DNA of 64,000 bases, from assembly GCF_900177325.1 (NCBI RefSeq), contig NZ_FXBL01000004.1, forward strand, positions 1,798,001-1,862,000, in the 5' to 3' direction. The notes below the pieces were generated by a model that was given only the letters and a program-made list of their open reading frames with translations, searched no databases and had not been told where the DNA came from. This DNA is from Mesorhizobium australicum (lineage in GTDB: Bacteria; Pseudomonadota; Alphaproteobacteria; Rhizobiales; Rhizobiaceae). The position numbers were made by a program, and so were the translations under genes. Of this stretch, positions 48,414 to 58,705 are shown piece by piece. Positions within the stretch are counted from its first letter, which is position 1. Every line of letters starts with the position of its first letter.

Positions 48414-51400
48414 CTGAGCACCGGACGCCGCAGGTCGAGCGTCATCGGGAAGTCGAGATTGGGCAGCTCCGCCGGCGGCACGAAGACCGAGGGCGTATGC
48501 CCGCGCGGCTCGAAGCGGGCAAGCCGCCTCGCCTCGGCCTCGTTGGCGTTGACCGGGAAGGTCTCGTAATTGCGGCCGCCTGGATGCGCGACATGGTAGA
48601 CGCAGCCGCCGATCGAGCGGTTCGACCACGTGTCATAAATGTCGAAGACGAGCGGCGTGTTGACCGGCAGTACCGGATGCAGGCCCGACGCCGGCTGCCA
48701 AGCCTTGTAGCGAACGCCGGCGACCGCGGTCTCGCGGCTGTCGGTCTGCGTCATCGGCACGACGCGGCCGTTGCACAGCACCTTGTGGCGCTCGGGATTG
48801 AGCCCGTCGGTGCGCACCTGCAGCCGCTCGACCGAGGAATCGACGAAGCGGACGGTTCCGCCGATCGCGCCTTGTTCGCCCATGACGTGCCAGGGTTCAA
48901 GCGCCTGCCTGAGCTCCAGCTTGACGCCCTCGTACTGGACCTCGCCGCAGAACGGGAAGCGGAACTCGAGCTGCGCCTCGAACCATTCCGGCGCGAAGTC
49001 GAAGCCGTGGGTGCGCAGGTCCTGCAGCACGTCCTGGAAATCCTGCCAGACATGCCAAGGCAGCATGAAGCGGTCGTGCAACGAGGTGCCCCAGCGCACG
49101 AAGCGGCCATCGGCGGGGCCGGCCCAGAAGCGTGCGATCAGCGCTCGGATCAGCAGTTGCTGCGCGAGGCTCATGCGAGCATTGGGTGGCATCTCGAAGC
49201 CGCGGAACTCGACCAGGCCGAGCCGGCCGGTCGGGCCGTCCGGCGAGAACAGCTTGTCGATGCAGATCTCGGAACGGTGCGTGTTGCCGGTGACGTCGAC
49301 CAGAAGATTGCGGAACAGCCGGTCGACCAGCCAGGGCAGGGGAGGTGGGCCGTTCGCCGGATGCGGCACCTGCGCCATCGCGATTTCCAGCTCATAGAGC
49401 GAATCGTGGCGCGCCTCGTCGACGCGCGGCGCCTGGCTGGTCGGCCCGATGAACAGGCCGGAGAACAGGTAGGAAAGCGAGGGATGCCGCTGCCAGTGCA
49501 GCACGAGGCTTTTCAGCAGGTCCGGCCGGCGCAGGAAGGGGCTGTCGGTCGGCGTCGCGCCGCCGACCACGACATGGTTGCCGCCGCCGGTGCCGGTGTG
49601 GCGGCCGTCGATCATGAACTTGTCGGCGCCGAGCCGGCTCTGGCGGGCCTCCTCATAGACCGCCTCAGTTGTCGTGACGCAGTCTTTCCAGCTCGCGGCG
49701 GGATGGATGTTGACTTCGACGACGCCGGGGTCGGGCGCGACGCGGATGACGTTGAGGCGCGGGTCGTGCGGCGGGGCGTAGCCCTCGATATGGATCGGAA
49801 GACCGATCCGCTTCGCCGCCTCCTCGGCCGCCGCGACGAGCTCCAGATAGTCTTCCAGAGCCTCGGTGGGCGGCATGAACACGCAGAGCCGGCCGTCGCG
49901 TAGCTCGGTCGAGAGCGCCGTGCGGACGGCTCCGCCGATCTCGGTCAGTGTCTGCTCGACACGGTCCTGCTGCTCGGTCGCCGCCGTGAAGGAAGCTGCC
50001 GTCTGGCGCTGCGCCATCTCGTCGGCGCCGTCCGCGGCGGGGGAGGCGGGCAGGATTTCCGCACGCGGCGGCAGCGCGCCGCGCGGCACGGTCGGATCGA
50101 CCGGCACGATATAGGGAAACTGCGCCGGCGGCACGTAGGGCAGCGAGCCGAGCGGCAGGCGGTAGCCGACGGGCGAGTCGCCCGGCACCAGGAACAGCCT
50201 GCCCCGCCGCGTCTTCCACTTCTCGCTGCGCCAGCGCGGGCCGGTCGCCGTCGCGGCCGCGTTCCATCGCTGCACCGGCAGCACATAGCCGCTCGGATTG
50301 GTCAGCCCGCGCTCGAACACGCGGGCCATGCGGCTGCGTTCCTCCGGGTCGGCGAGCTTCGAGTTGGACGGATCGACATTGTCGGGCAGCTTGCCTTCCT
50401 TGAGCACCCATTCGCCGGGGTCCTCATAGGCTTCCGCCACCATGCCCCGCTCGACGCCGAGTTCGGAGGCGATCTCGCCGAGCAGGCGGCCGGCATCTTC
50501 CGGCTTCGCAGCGGTCTTTTCGCCTTCCTTCGCGATCAGCTTCTCGTCGGCCCAGACCGGCTCGCCGTCATGGCGCCAGTAGAGCGAGAAGGTCCAGCGC
50601 GGCAGCGTCTCGCCCGGATACCACTTGCCCTGGCCGTAATGCAGGAAGCCGGTCGGCGCGAAGCGCTCGCGCAGCCGGCGGATCAGCGCGTCGGCCTTCT
50701 CCCGCTTGGTGGGGCCGACGGCCGCGGTGTTCCACTCGGCCGATTCGAAGTCGTCGATCGACACGAAGGTCGGCTCGCCGCCCATGGTAAGCCTTGCGTC
50801 CTGCTCCTTCAGGATCGCGTCGACCTTGTCGCCCAGCGCATCGAGCCGGGCCCAGGATTCATCTGAGAACGGCTTGGTGATGCGCGGATGCTCCGACACG
50901 CGGTCAACGCGCATGGCGAAGTCGAAACCCACCTTGGCATCGCCGAAATAGCCGCCAGAGATGGGTGCCGCATTGCGGTAGTGCGGCGTGGCCGCCAGCG
51001 GCACGTGGCTCTCGCCGGTGAGCAGGCCGGATGTCGGGTCGAAGCCGATCCAGCCCGCACCGGGCAGGTAGACCTCGCACCATGCATGCAGGTCGGTAAA
51101 GTCGACCGAGGTGCCGGCCGGGCCGTCGAGCGCGACGAGGTCGGGCTTGAGCTGGATCAGATAACCGGAGACGAAACGGGCGGCGAAACCGAGGTTGCGC
51201 AGGATCTGGACCAGCAGCCAGCTCGAATCGCGGCAGGAGCCCGTGCGGAATCCAAGCGTCTCTTCCGGCGTCAGTACGCCCGTCTCCATGCGGATGATGT
51301 AGCCGATCTGCTGCTGCACCTTCGCGTTGAGCGCGACGAGGAAGTTGACCGTGTTCGTTTCAGAACGATCGATTCCCGTTAGGAACTCCTGCAGCAACGG

Positions 51401-51772
51401 CCCGACCGGTTCGGGCTTGCGGTAAATTGCCAAGTCCTCGCGGATCTCTTCCGGATAGTCGAACGGCCAGGTCTCCGCGCTCTCCTCGACGAAGAAGTCG
51501 AACGGATTGTAGACCGTCATGTCCGCGACGAGGTCGACCTCTATCTTGAATTCGGTGACCGGCTCCGGAAAGACGAAACGCGCCAGGAAGTTGCCGTAGG
51601 GGTCCTGCTGGACGTTGACGAAGTGGTTGGACGGGCTGACCTTCAGCGAGTGGCTCAGCACCTTGGTCCGCGAATGCGGCGCCGGCTGGAGGCGGATCAC
51701 CTGGGGCCCGAGCACGACCGGCTTGTCATATGTGTAGTGCGTCAGGTGGTAGATCGCCGCGTGGATCGCCAT
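48410..51772 (-). CDS. DUF2126 giant transglutaminase-like protein
   Basis: A 1120-residue two-part protein. The N-terminal about 300 residues are a transglutaminase with Cys in [14 protein letters not shown], His in [12 protein letters not shown] and Asp in [10 protein letters not shown]. The remaining about 800 residues are the DUF2126 region, including KDQDARL-like [31 protein letters not shown] and [17 protein letters not shown]. The last is Gly/His-rich and resembles a glutamine-synthetase-type amidoligase active site, in line with published predictions for this family. It heads the operon with the ATP-grasp/alpha-E fusion and the second transglutaminase. The real substrate is unknown. 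Confidence 0.92.
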   Translation of the reverse strand: MAIHAAIYHLTHYTYDKPVVLGPQVIRLQPAPHSRTKVLSHSLKVSPSNHFVNVQQDPYGNFLARFVFPEPVTEFKIEVDLVADMTVYNPFDFFVEESAETWPFDYPEEIREDLAIYRKPEPVGPLLQEFLTGIDRSETNTVNFLVALNAKVQQQIGYIIRMETGVLTPEETLGFRTGSCRDSSWLLVQILRNLGFAARFVSGYLIQLKPDLVALDGPAGTSVDFTDLHAWCEVYLPGAGWIGFDPTSGLLTGESHVPLAATPHYRNAAPISGGYFGDAKVGFDFAMRVDRVSEHPRITKPFSDESWARLDALGDKVDAILKEQDARLTMGGEPTFVSIDDFESAEWNTAAVGPTKREKADALIRRLRERFAPTGFLHYGQGKWYPGETLPRWTFSLYWRHDGEPVWADEKLIAKEGEKTAAKPEDAGRLLGEIASELGVERGMVAEAYEDPGEWVLKEGKLPDNVDPSNSKLADPEERSRMARVFERGLTNPSGYVLPVQRWNAAATATGPRWRSEKWKTRRGRLFLVPGDSPVGYRLPLGSLPYVPPAQFPYIVPVDPTVPRGALPPRAEILPASPAADGADEMAQRQTAASFTAATEQQDRVEQTLTEIGGAVRTALSTELRDGRLCVFMPPTEALEDYLELVAAAEEAAKRIGLPIHIEGYAPPHDPRLNVIRVAPDPGVVEVNIHPAASWKDCVTTTEAVYEEARQSRLGADKFMIDGRHTGTGGGNHVVVGGATPTDSPFLRRPDLLKSLVLHWQRHPSLSYLFSGLFIGPTSQAPRVDEARHDSLYELEIAMAQVPHPANGPPPLPWLVDRLFRNLLVDVTGNTHRSEICIDKLFSPDGPTGRLGLVEFRGFEMPPNARMSLAQQLLIRALIARFWAGPADGRFVRWGTSLHDRFMLPWHVWQDFQDVLQDLRTHGFDFAPEWFEAQLEFRFPFCGEVQYEGVKLELRQALEPWHVMGEQGAIGGTVRFVDSSVERLQVRTDGLNPERHKVLCNGRVVPMTQTDSRETAVAGVRYKAWQPASGLHPVLPVNTPLVFDIYDTWSNRSIGGCVYHVAHPGGRNYETFPVNANEAEARRLARFEPRGHTPSVFVPPAELPNLDFPMTLDLRRPVLR

Positions 51773-51922
51773 GGTGCCTCTTTTGGGTGCCCGTTACCCA
51801 CTCTATCCACAATTTCGCGGCTGCCGCCACCTCCATATTGCACTGCGGAACGGCGCGCGCTGCCCCCCGTTGGCCTTTTGCCGGCGTCCGCTATATGACG
51901 CCTCGCAAGAAAGGGGTGTGCG

Positions 51923-53200
51923 ATGCGACTGGGCGGGAGGCTGGCGGCGGCCATCGAGGTTCTGGAAGACATGGAGCGGCGGCATCGTCCCTCGGCCGAC
52001 GCGCTGAAGGACTGGGGCCTGTCGCACCGATTCGCGGGCGCGGGCGACCGCGCGGCGATCGGCAACATAGTCTATGACGCGCTGCGCCGCCGGCGCTCCG
52101 CCGGATGGCTGCTGGGCGATGCCGCGCCGCGCGCCTGGGCGTTCGGCGGATTGATTCTCGAAACGGGCCGGACAGCTGCCGGGATAAACGCGTCGCTCGA
52201 CGGAGATCGCTTCGCGCCGTCGCCGCTGACGGAGGCCGAGATGGCCGCCATCGCCGCGCGCGACCTGGCGGACGCGCCCGAAGTCGTCCGCGCCGACGTG
52301 CCCGACTGGTGCGTGCCGCTGCTGGAGACAGCTTTTGGCGAGGACTGGGTCGAGGAGGCGCGGGCGCTTGCCGCCCGCCCGCCGCTCGACATGCGCGCCA
52401 ACACGCTGCTTGCCACGCGCGACAAGGTGATCGGCGAGCTCGCAGGCGCCGCGCCCGCGGCGATCGCGCCCGACGGCATCCGCATTCCGCCGATCGAGGG
52501 CGACGGCCGGCACCCGAACGTCCAGGTCGAGCCTGCGTTCCAGAAGGGCTGGTTCGAGATCCAGGACGAAGGCTCGCAGATCGCCGCCCGGCTCACTGGT
52601 GCGGCGCCCGGCATGCAGGTGCTGGACCTGTGCGCCGGGGCCGGCGGCAAGACGCTGGCGCTGGCGGCGATGATGGACAATCGCGGCCAGATTTTCGCGC
52701 ATGATTCGGAGAAGGCGCGGCTGGCGCCGATCTTCGACCGCCTGAAGCGCGCGGAATGCCGCAACGTGCAGGTGATCGCCAATTCGACCGGCCTCGCGGA
52801 TCTCGAAGGCCGCATGGACCTGGTGCTGATCGACGCGCCCTGCACCGGCTCAGGCACCTGGCGCCGCCGGCCCGACGCCAAATGGCGGCTGACCGAGCGC
52901 CAGCTCGACGTGCGCATCGCGGAGCAGCGGTCGATCCTCGACAATGCCGCCCGCTACGTGAAACCGGGCGGATCGATCGCCTATGTCACCTGCTCGGTCT
53001 TTCCGTCCGAAAACCAGGATCAGGTGACGGCTTTCCTCGACCGGCATCCAGGCTTCGAGGCCGCCGATCATGCCGCCCTCTGGGCGGGCATGTTTCCGAA
53101 GCATGCCGACAAGACGCGGACGGGCGAGCACGGCGTGGTGCTTACCCCCTTGCGCAGCGGCACCGACGGCTTCTTCTTCGCCTCGATGCGGCGGGCCTGA
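51923..53200 (+). CDS. RsmB/NOP-type RNA (cytosine-5) methyltransferase
   Basis: A 425-residue SAM-dependent rRNA methyltransferase. The N-terminal about 130 residues are a NusB-like helical RNA-binding region. The catalytic domain has LDLCAGAGGKTLALAA (SAM site), DAPCTGSGTWRRRPD with one catalytic Cys and YVTCSVFPSENQDQV with the second. 16S C967 is the usual RsmB target, but alphaproteobacteria carry several paralogues, so the exact position is uncertain. It is divergent from the DUF2126 gene. Confidence 0.9.
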   Translation: MRLGGRLAAAIEVLEDMERRHRPSADALKDWGLSHRFAGAGDRAAIGNIVYDALRRRRSAGWLLGDAAPRAWAFGGLILETGRTAAGINASLDGDRFAPSPLTEAEMAAIAARDLADAPEVVRADVPDWCVPLLETAFGEDWVEEARALAARPPLDMRANTLLATRDKVIGELAGAAPAAIAPDGIRIPPIEGDGRHPNVQVEPAFQKGWFEIQDEGSQIAARLTGAAPGMQVLDLCAGAGGKTLALAAMMDNRGQIFAHDSEKARLAPIFDRLKRAECRNVQVIANSTGLADLEGRMDLVLIDAPCTGSGTWRRRPDAKWRLTERQLDVRIAEQRSILDNAARYVKPGGSIAYVTCSVFPSENQDQVTAFLDRHPGFEAADHAALWAGMFPKHADKTRTGEHGVVLTPLRSGTDGFFFASMRRA

Positions 53201-53333
53201 CGCCGGGATCGCCTTCGCCTCGCACGGCGATGATCTGCTTCGCTGGCTCAACCGATCGCTGCTGCGCTGCAGCATTGAGCAATTGCGGTGCGGGCCGGCC
53301 TTTGCGATAAGGCAGGCTCGCGGAGGACAGAGC

Positions 53334-53792
53334 GTGAAGGCGAACACACAGATCGATGCCGACTACGAGGAGCGCGTGCGCTCGAGCTTTGCGCGCCAGG
53401 TCGTGATGTCGACCATCGGCGCCGAGCTGACCAGCGTGACGCCCGGTACGGTCGAGATCGAGATGCCCTATTCCACGGCGCTGACCCAGCAGCACGGCTT
53501 CCTGCATGCCGGCATCATCTCGACGGCGCTGGATTCGGCCTGCGGCTATGCGGCCTATTCGCTGATGCCACCGGAGGCGGCGGTGCTGACCATCGAGTTC
53601 AAGCTCAACATGCTCTCACCCGGCAAGGGAGAGCGCTTCCTGTTCCGCGGCTCGGTCACCAAGCCCGGCCGCACGATCATCGTCGCCGACGGCCAGGCCT
53701 ATGCCTATGCAACGGATGGCGAGGCGCGGCTGATCGCAACCATGACCGCGACGATGATGACCATCACCGGCCGCGAGGGCCTGGCGGGGTGA
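53334..53792 (+). CDS. PaaI family thioesterase
   Basis: A 152-residue hotdog-fold acyl-CoA thioesterase. The typical core QQHGFLHAGIISTALDSACGYAA contains the catalytic region, and TIEFKLNMLSPGKGERFLFRGS follows. The start is a GTG with GGAGGA 6 bases upstream, which excludes the much longer in-frame reading from inside rsmB. The substrate is unknown; family members hydrolyse aromatic or medium-chain acyl-CoAs. Confidence 0.88.
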   Translation: MKANTQIDADYEERVRSSFARQVVMSTIGAELTSVTPGTVEIEMPYSTALTQQHGFLHAGIISTALDSACGYAAYSLMPPEAAVLTIEFKLNMLSPGKGERFLFRGSVTKPGRTIIVADGQAYAYATDGEARLIATMTATMMTITGREGLAG

Positions 53793-53885
53793 GGCGCAGT
53801 CCGCGTAGCGGACCAGAAGGCCCCTGACGGGCTTTTCGAGCGGCGAACGCCCGAGGTGGGGCCGAGGATAGGGACAAGGAATCTC

Positions 53886-54536
53886 GTGACCGTTTCTCTT
53901 GCCGACATAGCGGGACGACAAGTCCTGTTTGTGATGGCGGCGGAGGCCGAATACGGCCCGCATCTGAAGGCACGCTTCACGCCGCTGATGACCGGCGTCG
54001 GCCCGGTCGAGGCGGCGATCGTGCTCACCGCGACCTTGGCGAGCCACGCCTCGCAAGGCGCGCTGCCAGACCTCGTCGTTTCCCTCGGCTCCGCCGGCAG
54101 CCGGTCGCTGGAACAGACGGGAATCTACCAGGCCACCGCTGTATCCTATCGCGACATGGACGCCTCGCCGCTCGGCTTCGAGAAGGGCGCCACGCCCTTC
54201 CTCGATCTCCCCGCGGTCGTGCCCTTGCCGCTGCGCATTCCCGGCATCGCCGGGGCGACGCTGTCGACAGGCGCGAATATCGTCTCCGGCGCTGCCTATG
54301 ACGGCATCGGCGCCGACATGGTCGACATGGAGACCTTCGCGGTGCTGCGCGCCTGCCACCGCTTCGGCGTGCCGCTCGTGGCGCTGCGTGGCATTTCCGA
54401 CGGCGCGGCCGACCTGCGCCATGTCGGCGACTGGACCGAATATCTGCATGTCATCGACGAGAAGCTGGCGGCGGCGGTGGATCGGCTCGCGGAGGCGATC
54501 GCGGCGGGGCTTCTGCCGCGCGTCGCCTCAGTCTAG
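53886..54536 (+). CDS. 5'-methylthioadenosine/S-adenosylhomocysteine nucleosidase-like protein
   Basis: A 216-residue phosphorylase/nucleosidase-fold protein. FVMAAEAEYGPHL at the N terminus, SLGSAGSRS, the ribose-binding VDMETFAVLRAC and RGISDGAADL with the catalytic Asp match the MtnN/PNP family. It should release adenine from methylthioadenosine and S-adenosylhomocysteine, recycling by-products of SAM use. The GTG at 53886 has AAGGA 5 bases upstream. Its end overlaps the convergent channel-like gene by 9 bases. Confidence 0.88.
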   Translation: MTVSLADIAGRQVLFVMAAEAEYGPHLKARFTPLMTGVGPVEAAIVLTATLASHASQGALPDLVVSLGSAGSRSLEQTGIYQATAVSYRDMDASPLGFEKGATPFLDLPAVVPLPLRIPGIAGATLSTGANIVSGAAYDGIGADMVDMETFAVLRACHRFGVPLVALRGISDGAADLRHVGDWTEYLHVIDEKLAAAVDRLAEAIAAGLLPRVASV

Positions 54537-55124
54537 TCCCAGGCGTTCGACCAACCTGTTGATCGGCAGCATCAGGACATAGGCCAGCGAAGCGTATTCG
54601 GGGTCAACGAGATAGGCGAAGGCGACGCTCGCGCATGCGGCGACTATCACGGAAATGGCGCTCGACATGTCCAGCTTGGCTTTGCTGGTGTCGGCATTGT
54701 CGAACAGGGCGGCATGCCGCTTAAGGTAAAGATTGCGCAGGATCACGACCGTCTCCACCGCGATCAGGTTCACCGCATAGATGACATGCGACTGCGGATT
54801 CTCGTTGTGCTCGCCGATCAGCGACGAGGTAAAGGGAATCACGCTGGTCAGGAGCAGCCATGCGATCATGATGTGGAACAGGCTTAAGTTCATCGATTCC
54901 AGGCCCTTGGTGGCCTGCATCTGGCCTCGCCAGAATTGTGCGAGCAGCAGGAAACTTACGACCCAGGAGATGATCTTTGGCGTTAGCTCGCCGATAGCCG
55001 CAAACAGATCCCCGGTCGTGTCCTCCGGCAACCTGAGCTCGAGCACAAGCAGCGTCATAGTGATCGCGATGACGGCATCGACGAGTGCGTCGAGCCGATG
55101 CTTCGACATGAGATGATCGACCAT
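54528..55124 (-). CDS. TMEM175 (DUF1211) family potassium channel-like protein
   Basis: A 198-residue membrane protein with about five or six hydrophobic segments. Helix 1 carries the family signature in degenerate form: RLDALVDAVIAITMTLLVLE where FSDGVFAIAxTLLxL is usual, the first Phe replaced by Leu. Bacterial members form tetrameric potassium-leak channels. Selectivity of this protein is inferred from the family only. Confidence 0.82.
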   Translation of the reverse strand: MVDHLMSKHRLDALVDAVIAITMTLLVLELRLPEDTTGDLFAAIGELTPKIISWVVSFLLLAQFWRGQMQATKGLESMNLSLFHIMIAWLLLTSVIPFTSSLIGEHNENPQSHVIYAVNLIAVETVVILRNLYLKRHAALFDNADTSKAKLDMSSAISVIVAACASVAFAYLVDPEYASLAYVLMLPINRLVERLGLD

Positions 55125-55241
55125 CGACTCCCTCCTGGCAGCCGAGCTTCATCCTTTGGCGCTTGCGGTCAAGCGCCTCGTTTGCGCGTTCCGGCGCTTT
55201 CGACCGTTGCTCCTTGCGCCCGACTCGGCTAAGGGCCCGCG

Positions 55242-56813
55242 ATGACAGCCCATACCGACTCCATTCTCATTATCGACTTCGGCAGCCAGGTCACGCAGCT
55301 GATCGCGAGGCGGGTGCGCGAGGCGGGTGTCTACTGCGAGATACACCCTTTCCAGAACGCTGAGGCTGCGTTCGAGAAGCTGCAGCCGAAGGGCGTCATC
55401 TTCTCCGGCGGCCCGGCCTCGGTGACCACCGAGGGCAGCCCGCGCGCGCCACAGGCCGTGTTTGACGCCGGCGTGCCGATCCTCGGCATCTGCTACGGCC
55501 AGCAGACGCTTGCGACACAGCTCGGCGGCACGGTGGAGGGCGGGCATGCCGCCGAGTTCGGCCGGGCGGACGTCGAGATCAAGAAGGCGAGCCCGCTGTT
55601 CGACGGCTTCTGGCAGGTCGGCGGCCGCTATCCGGTGTGGATGAGCCACGGCGACCGGGTCACCAAGCTGCCCGACGGCTTCGAGGTGATCGCCACGTCC
55701 GAGAACGCGCCCTTCGCCATCGCGGCGGACGAGAAGCGGCATTACTATTCCACCATGTTCCACCCCGAAGTGGTCCACACGCCCGACGGCGCGAAGCTGC
55801 TGTCGAACTTCGTGCATAAGATCGTCGGGCTGAAGTCGGACTGGACGATGTCGGCCTACCGCGCCGAGATGATCCGCAAGATCCGCGACCAGGTCGGCAC
55901 CGAGCGCGTGATCTGCGGCCTGTCCGGCGGTGTCGATTCCTCGGTCGCCGCGGTGCTGATCCACGAGGCGATCGGCGACCAGCTGACCTGCATCTATGTC
56001 GACCACGGTCTGATGCGCCTGGGAGAGAGCGAGCAGGTAGTCGGCATGTTCCGCGACCACTACAACATCCCGCTCGTCCATGTGGACGCGTCCGACCTCT
56101 TCCTTACCCAGCTCGCCGGCGTCAGCGACCCTGAGGTGAAGCGCAAGACGATCGGCCGCCTGTTCATCGAGGTGTTCGAGGCCGAGGCCGGCAAGATCGC
56201 CGCAGACGGCAAGGGCGCGCCGAAGTTCCTCGCACAGGGCACCCTCTATCCCGACGTGATCGAGAGCGTCTCGTTCTCCGGCGGCCCCTCGGTGACGATC
56301 AAGAGCCATCACAATGTCGGCGGCCTGCCCGAGCGGATGAACATGCAGCTCGTGGAGCCCTTGCGCGAACTGTTCAAGGACGAGGTACGGGCGCTCGGCC
56401 GCGAACTCGGCTTGCCGGAGAGCTTCATCGGCCGTCATCCCTTCCCGGGCCCCGGCCTCGCCATCCGCTGCCCCGGCGGCGTGACGCGCGAAAAGCTCGA
56501 CATCCTGCGCAAGGCCGACGCGATCTACCTGGAGGAAATCCGCAAGGCCGGCCTCTACGACACGATCTGGCAGGCCTTCGCGGTGCTGCTGCCGGTGCAG
56601 ACCGTCGGCGTGATGGGCGACTACCGCACCTACGATTTCGTCTGCGCACTCCGCGCCGTCACCTCCGTCGACGGCATGACGGCCGATTTCTATCCCTACG
56701 ACATGAATTTCCTCGGCCGCACGGCGACGCGCATCATCAACGAGGTGCGAGGGATCAACCGCGTCGTCTACGACGTGACGAGCAAGCCGCCCGGGACGAT
56801 CGAGTGGGAATGA
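55242..56813 (+). CDS. guaA: GMP synthase (glutamine-hydrolysing)
   Basis: Converts XMP to GMP with glutamine and ATP. The 523-residue enzyme has the class-I glutamine amidotransferase domain, with Cys in [16 protein letters not shown] and His in [12 protein letters not shown]. The ATP-pyrophosphatase P-loop is [15 protein letters not shown], and the conserved dimerisation domain ends in PPGTIEWE. The reading frame is complete. The last bases of guaA are a well-known attachment site for tyrosine-recombinase islands, and an integrase gene follows in the same direction. Confidence 0.97.
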   Translation: MTAHTDSILIIDFGSQVTQLIARRVREAGVYCEIHPFQNAEAAFEKLQPKGVIFSGGPASVTTEGSPRAPQAVFDAGVPILGICYGQQTLATQLGGTVEGGHAAEFGRADVEIKKASPLFDGFWQVGGRYPVWMSHGDRVTKLPDGFEVIATSENAPFAIAADEKRHYYSTMFHPEVVHTPDGAKLLSNFVHKIVGLKSDWTMSAYRAEMIRKIRDQVGTERVICGLSGGVDSSVAAVLIHEAIGDQLTCIYVDHGLMRLGESEQVVGMFRDHYNIPLVHVDASDLFLTQLAGVSDPEVKRKTIGRLFIEVFEAEAGKIAADGKGAPKFLAQGTLYPDVIESVSFSGGPSVTIKSHHNVGGLPERMNMQLVEPLRELFKDEVRALGRELGLPESFIGRHPFPGPGLAIRCPGGVTREKLDILRKADAIYLEEIRKAGLYDTIWQAFAVLLPVQTVGVMGDYRTYDFVCALRAVTSVDGMTADFYPYDMNFLGRTATRIINEVRGINRVVYDVTSKPPGTIEWE

Positions 56814-57106
56814 TTTTAGTCCATCCGGGCGTATCCGACGGTATCCGATAATACGACATAACTCTCTGAAATAAAAATAGAATTATTCAGCTTCGTTCGA
56901 GGACTATCGGCTGGGAGGGATCGCAGCTGACGGACTCCCTGACGGTGCGTCTCCCCATTGCCAAATCCAGTTTCGTTCGATACCGTCAGGGTCTGAGCAC
57001 CATCTGACGGTCTTTTTTTCTGTCTAACTTGCTGTAATAAAAAGAGATAGCGGCTCGATGGTGCCCGAAAATGGCCTGACGGTCTTTTTTGGAGGCGACA
57101 GTCCCG
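56814..57106. other. guaA-integrase junction region with CTGACGGT repeats
   Basis: No gene is seen in these 293 bases, which are AT-rich compared with the core. CTGACGG(T/A) occurs in direct orientation at 56927, 56939, 57004 and 57076, and inverted at 56982-56989. The stretch CAGYTTCGTTCGA is repeated at 56888-56900 and 56968-56980. Short tandem sites between an attachment site and its integrase fit arm-type binding sites of a tyrosine recombinase. Confidence 0.6.
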
Positions 57107-58387
57107 ATGTTGACCGATGCAGCCCTTAAGCACCTGAAACCAAAAGACAAAATCTATAAGGTCACGGACCGGGACGGGATGTATGTGCTCGTGACGCCGT
57201 CGGGGACCCTCACTTTTCGCCTGGATTACCGTATGAATGGACGGCGCGAGACCGTCACCTTCGGCAAGTACGGGCCGGCTGGACTGTCGCTCGCTCGGGC
57301 GCGAGAGCTGTGCATCGACGCCAAGCGGGCAATTAGCGAGGGACGATCGCCCGCGATTGAAAAGCAGCGGGAGAAACGCCGTCTCCTGGAAGCGAAGAGC
57401 TTTGGCGAGTTCGGCGAGAAATGGCTGACCACAGCGCAGATGGCGGACAGCACACGCGCAATGCGCCGATCGATCTTCGAACGCGAGCTGCTCCCGCGGT
57501 GGCGCAACAGGCTCCTGACCGAGATCACGCCGGACGACCTGCGGGCACATTGCGGTGCCATCGTTGACCGCGGCGCACCGGCGACAGCGATCCACGTTCG
57601 CGACATCCTCAAACAGATCTACGGCTTCGCGATTCTGCACGGGGAGAAGGTCGCCAATCCGGCCGACGACGTGGGGCCGGCATCGATCGCGACATTCGTA
57701 CCAAAAGATCGATCGCTCTCGCCGACCGAGATCAGGGTCATGCTCAAGCTGCTGGAAAAGGTGGCGACTTTGCCGACCATCAGGCTCGGCATGCGCCTCT
57801 ATCTCCAGACCATGGTGCGCAAAAGCGAACTCCAGGATGCGACTTGGGACGAGATTGATTTTCAAAACGCGGTCTGGACGATTCCGAAGGAGCGGATGAA
57901 GCGCTCCAAGGCACACAATGTCTATCTGTCGCGCCAGGTACTGGACATCATGATCGCGTTGAAGACCTGCGCTGGCAATTCCAAGTACCTGCTCCCGTCA
58001 CGCTATGACGCGGATGCGCCAATGTCGCGGGCGACGTTCAATCGCGTCACCTACGCGGTCGTCGAGCAAGCAAAGAAGGAGGGGCTGCCGCTGGAGCCGT
58101 TCACAGTGCACGACCTGCGAAGGACGGGCTCCACGCTGCTCAACGAACTGGGCTTCAACAGCGACTGGATAGAGAAGTGCTTGGCGCACGAGGATGGCCG
58201 ATCCTCACGCGGCATTTACAACAAGGCGGAGTACGAAGTGCAGCGCCGCCATATGATGCAGGAATGGTCGGACATCGTCGAAGCCTGGGTCGAAGGAAAG
58301 AAGCGCATGCCGGTACTCATCCCGCCTTCGATGCCGCTGTTCGCGCCTGACCCGGCTCTCGAACAGGGCGAGTCCGCCGTTGCCTGA
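57107..58387 (+). CDS. Tyrosine recombinase/integrase (P4-like, DUF4102)
   Basis: A 426-residue site-specific recombinase that would insert and excise the island. The N-terminal arm-binding domain (about 1-90) is of the P4/DUF4102 type and is followed by a core-binding SAM-like domain (about 95-185). The catalytic residues are Arg238 (TMVRKSEL), Lys261 or a nearby Lys, His335-x-x-Arg338 (VHDLRRTG), His361 (LAHEDG) and the nucleophile Tyr371 (RGIYNKAEY). All are present, so the protein may be active. GGAGG lies 11 bases before the ATG. It overlaps the opposite AlpA-like gene by 71 bases. Confidence 0.93.
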   Translation: MLTDAALKHLKPKDKIYKVTDRDGMYVLVTPSGTLTFRLDYRMNGRRETVTFGKYGPAGLSLARARELCIDAKRAISEGRSPAIEKQREKRRLLEAKSFGEFGEKWLTTAQMADSTRAMRRSIFERELLPRWRNRLLTEITPDDLRAHCGAIVDRGAPATAIHVRDILKQIYGFAILHGEKVANPADDVGPASIATFVPKDRSLSPTEIRVMLKLLEKVATLPTIRLGMRLYLQTMVRKSELQDATWDEIDFQNAVWTIPKERMKRSKAHNVYLSRQVLDIMIALKTCAGNSKYLLPSRYDADAPMSRATFNRVTYAVVEQAKKEGLPLEPFTVHDLRRTGSTLLNELGFNSDWIEKCLAHEDGRSSRGIYNKAEYEVQRRHMMQEWSDIVEAWVEGKKRMPVLIPPSMPLFAPDPALEQGESAVA

Positions 58388-58613
58388 CGTCGGGCGACTG
58401 CGCTCGGGCGATGGGCGCCGATCTGCGCGTGGCCAACCAGGTTTCGACCTCCGCCAGATCCCAGACGACGCAGCGGGGTGAAAGAGCGAAGCGTCGGGGA
58501 AACTCTCCGCGCTGCTCCATTTCGTAGATTGTGCTGTCGGCAAGGGGCACGATTTCACGAAGTTGCTGTCGACGTATGGTCCGCTTGATTGGAGTGTCAT
58601 TTCGGTGAGCCAT
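58317..58613 (-). CDS. AlpA-family DNA-binding regulator (excisionase-like)
   Basis: A 98-residue protein with a MerR-like winged helix: RQQLREIVPLADSTIYEMEQ, then GEFPRRFALSPRCVVWDLAEVETWL. AlpA proteins control the expression of, or act with, P4-type integrases. The C-terminal about 30 residues are a basic tail (RQRRTRPVREPGQ) read antisense to the integrase 3' end. GAGGAG stands 6 bases before the ATG at 58613; an adjacent ATG at 58616 is the alternative. Confidence 0.87.
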   Translation of the reverse strand: MAHRNDTPIKRTIRRQQLREIVPLADSTIYEMEQRGEFPRRFALSPRCVVWDLAEVETWLATRRSAPIARAQSPDVRQRRTRPVREPGQARTAASKAG

Positions 58614-58705
58614 CATCGTCTCCTCAACTCGTCTACTTGCGGAAATGAACGCGATAGGCCCCGAAAGGGAAGTGAGGAAATTTAGATGTCGGACAGCAGG
58701 ATACT

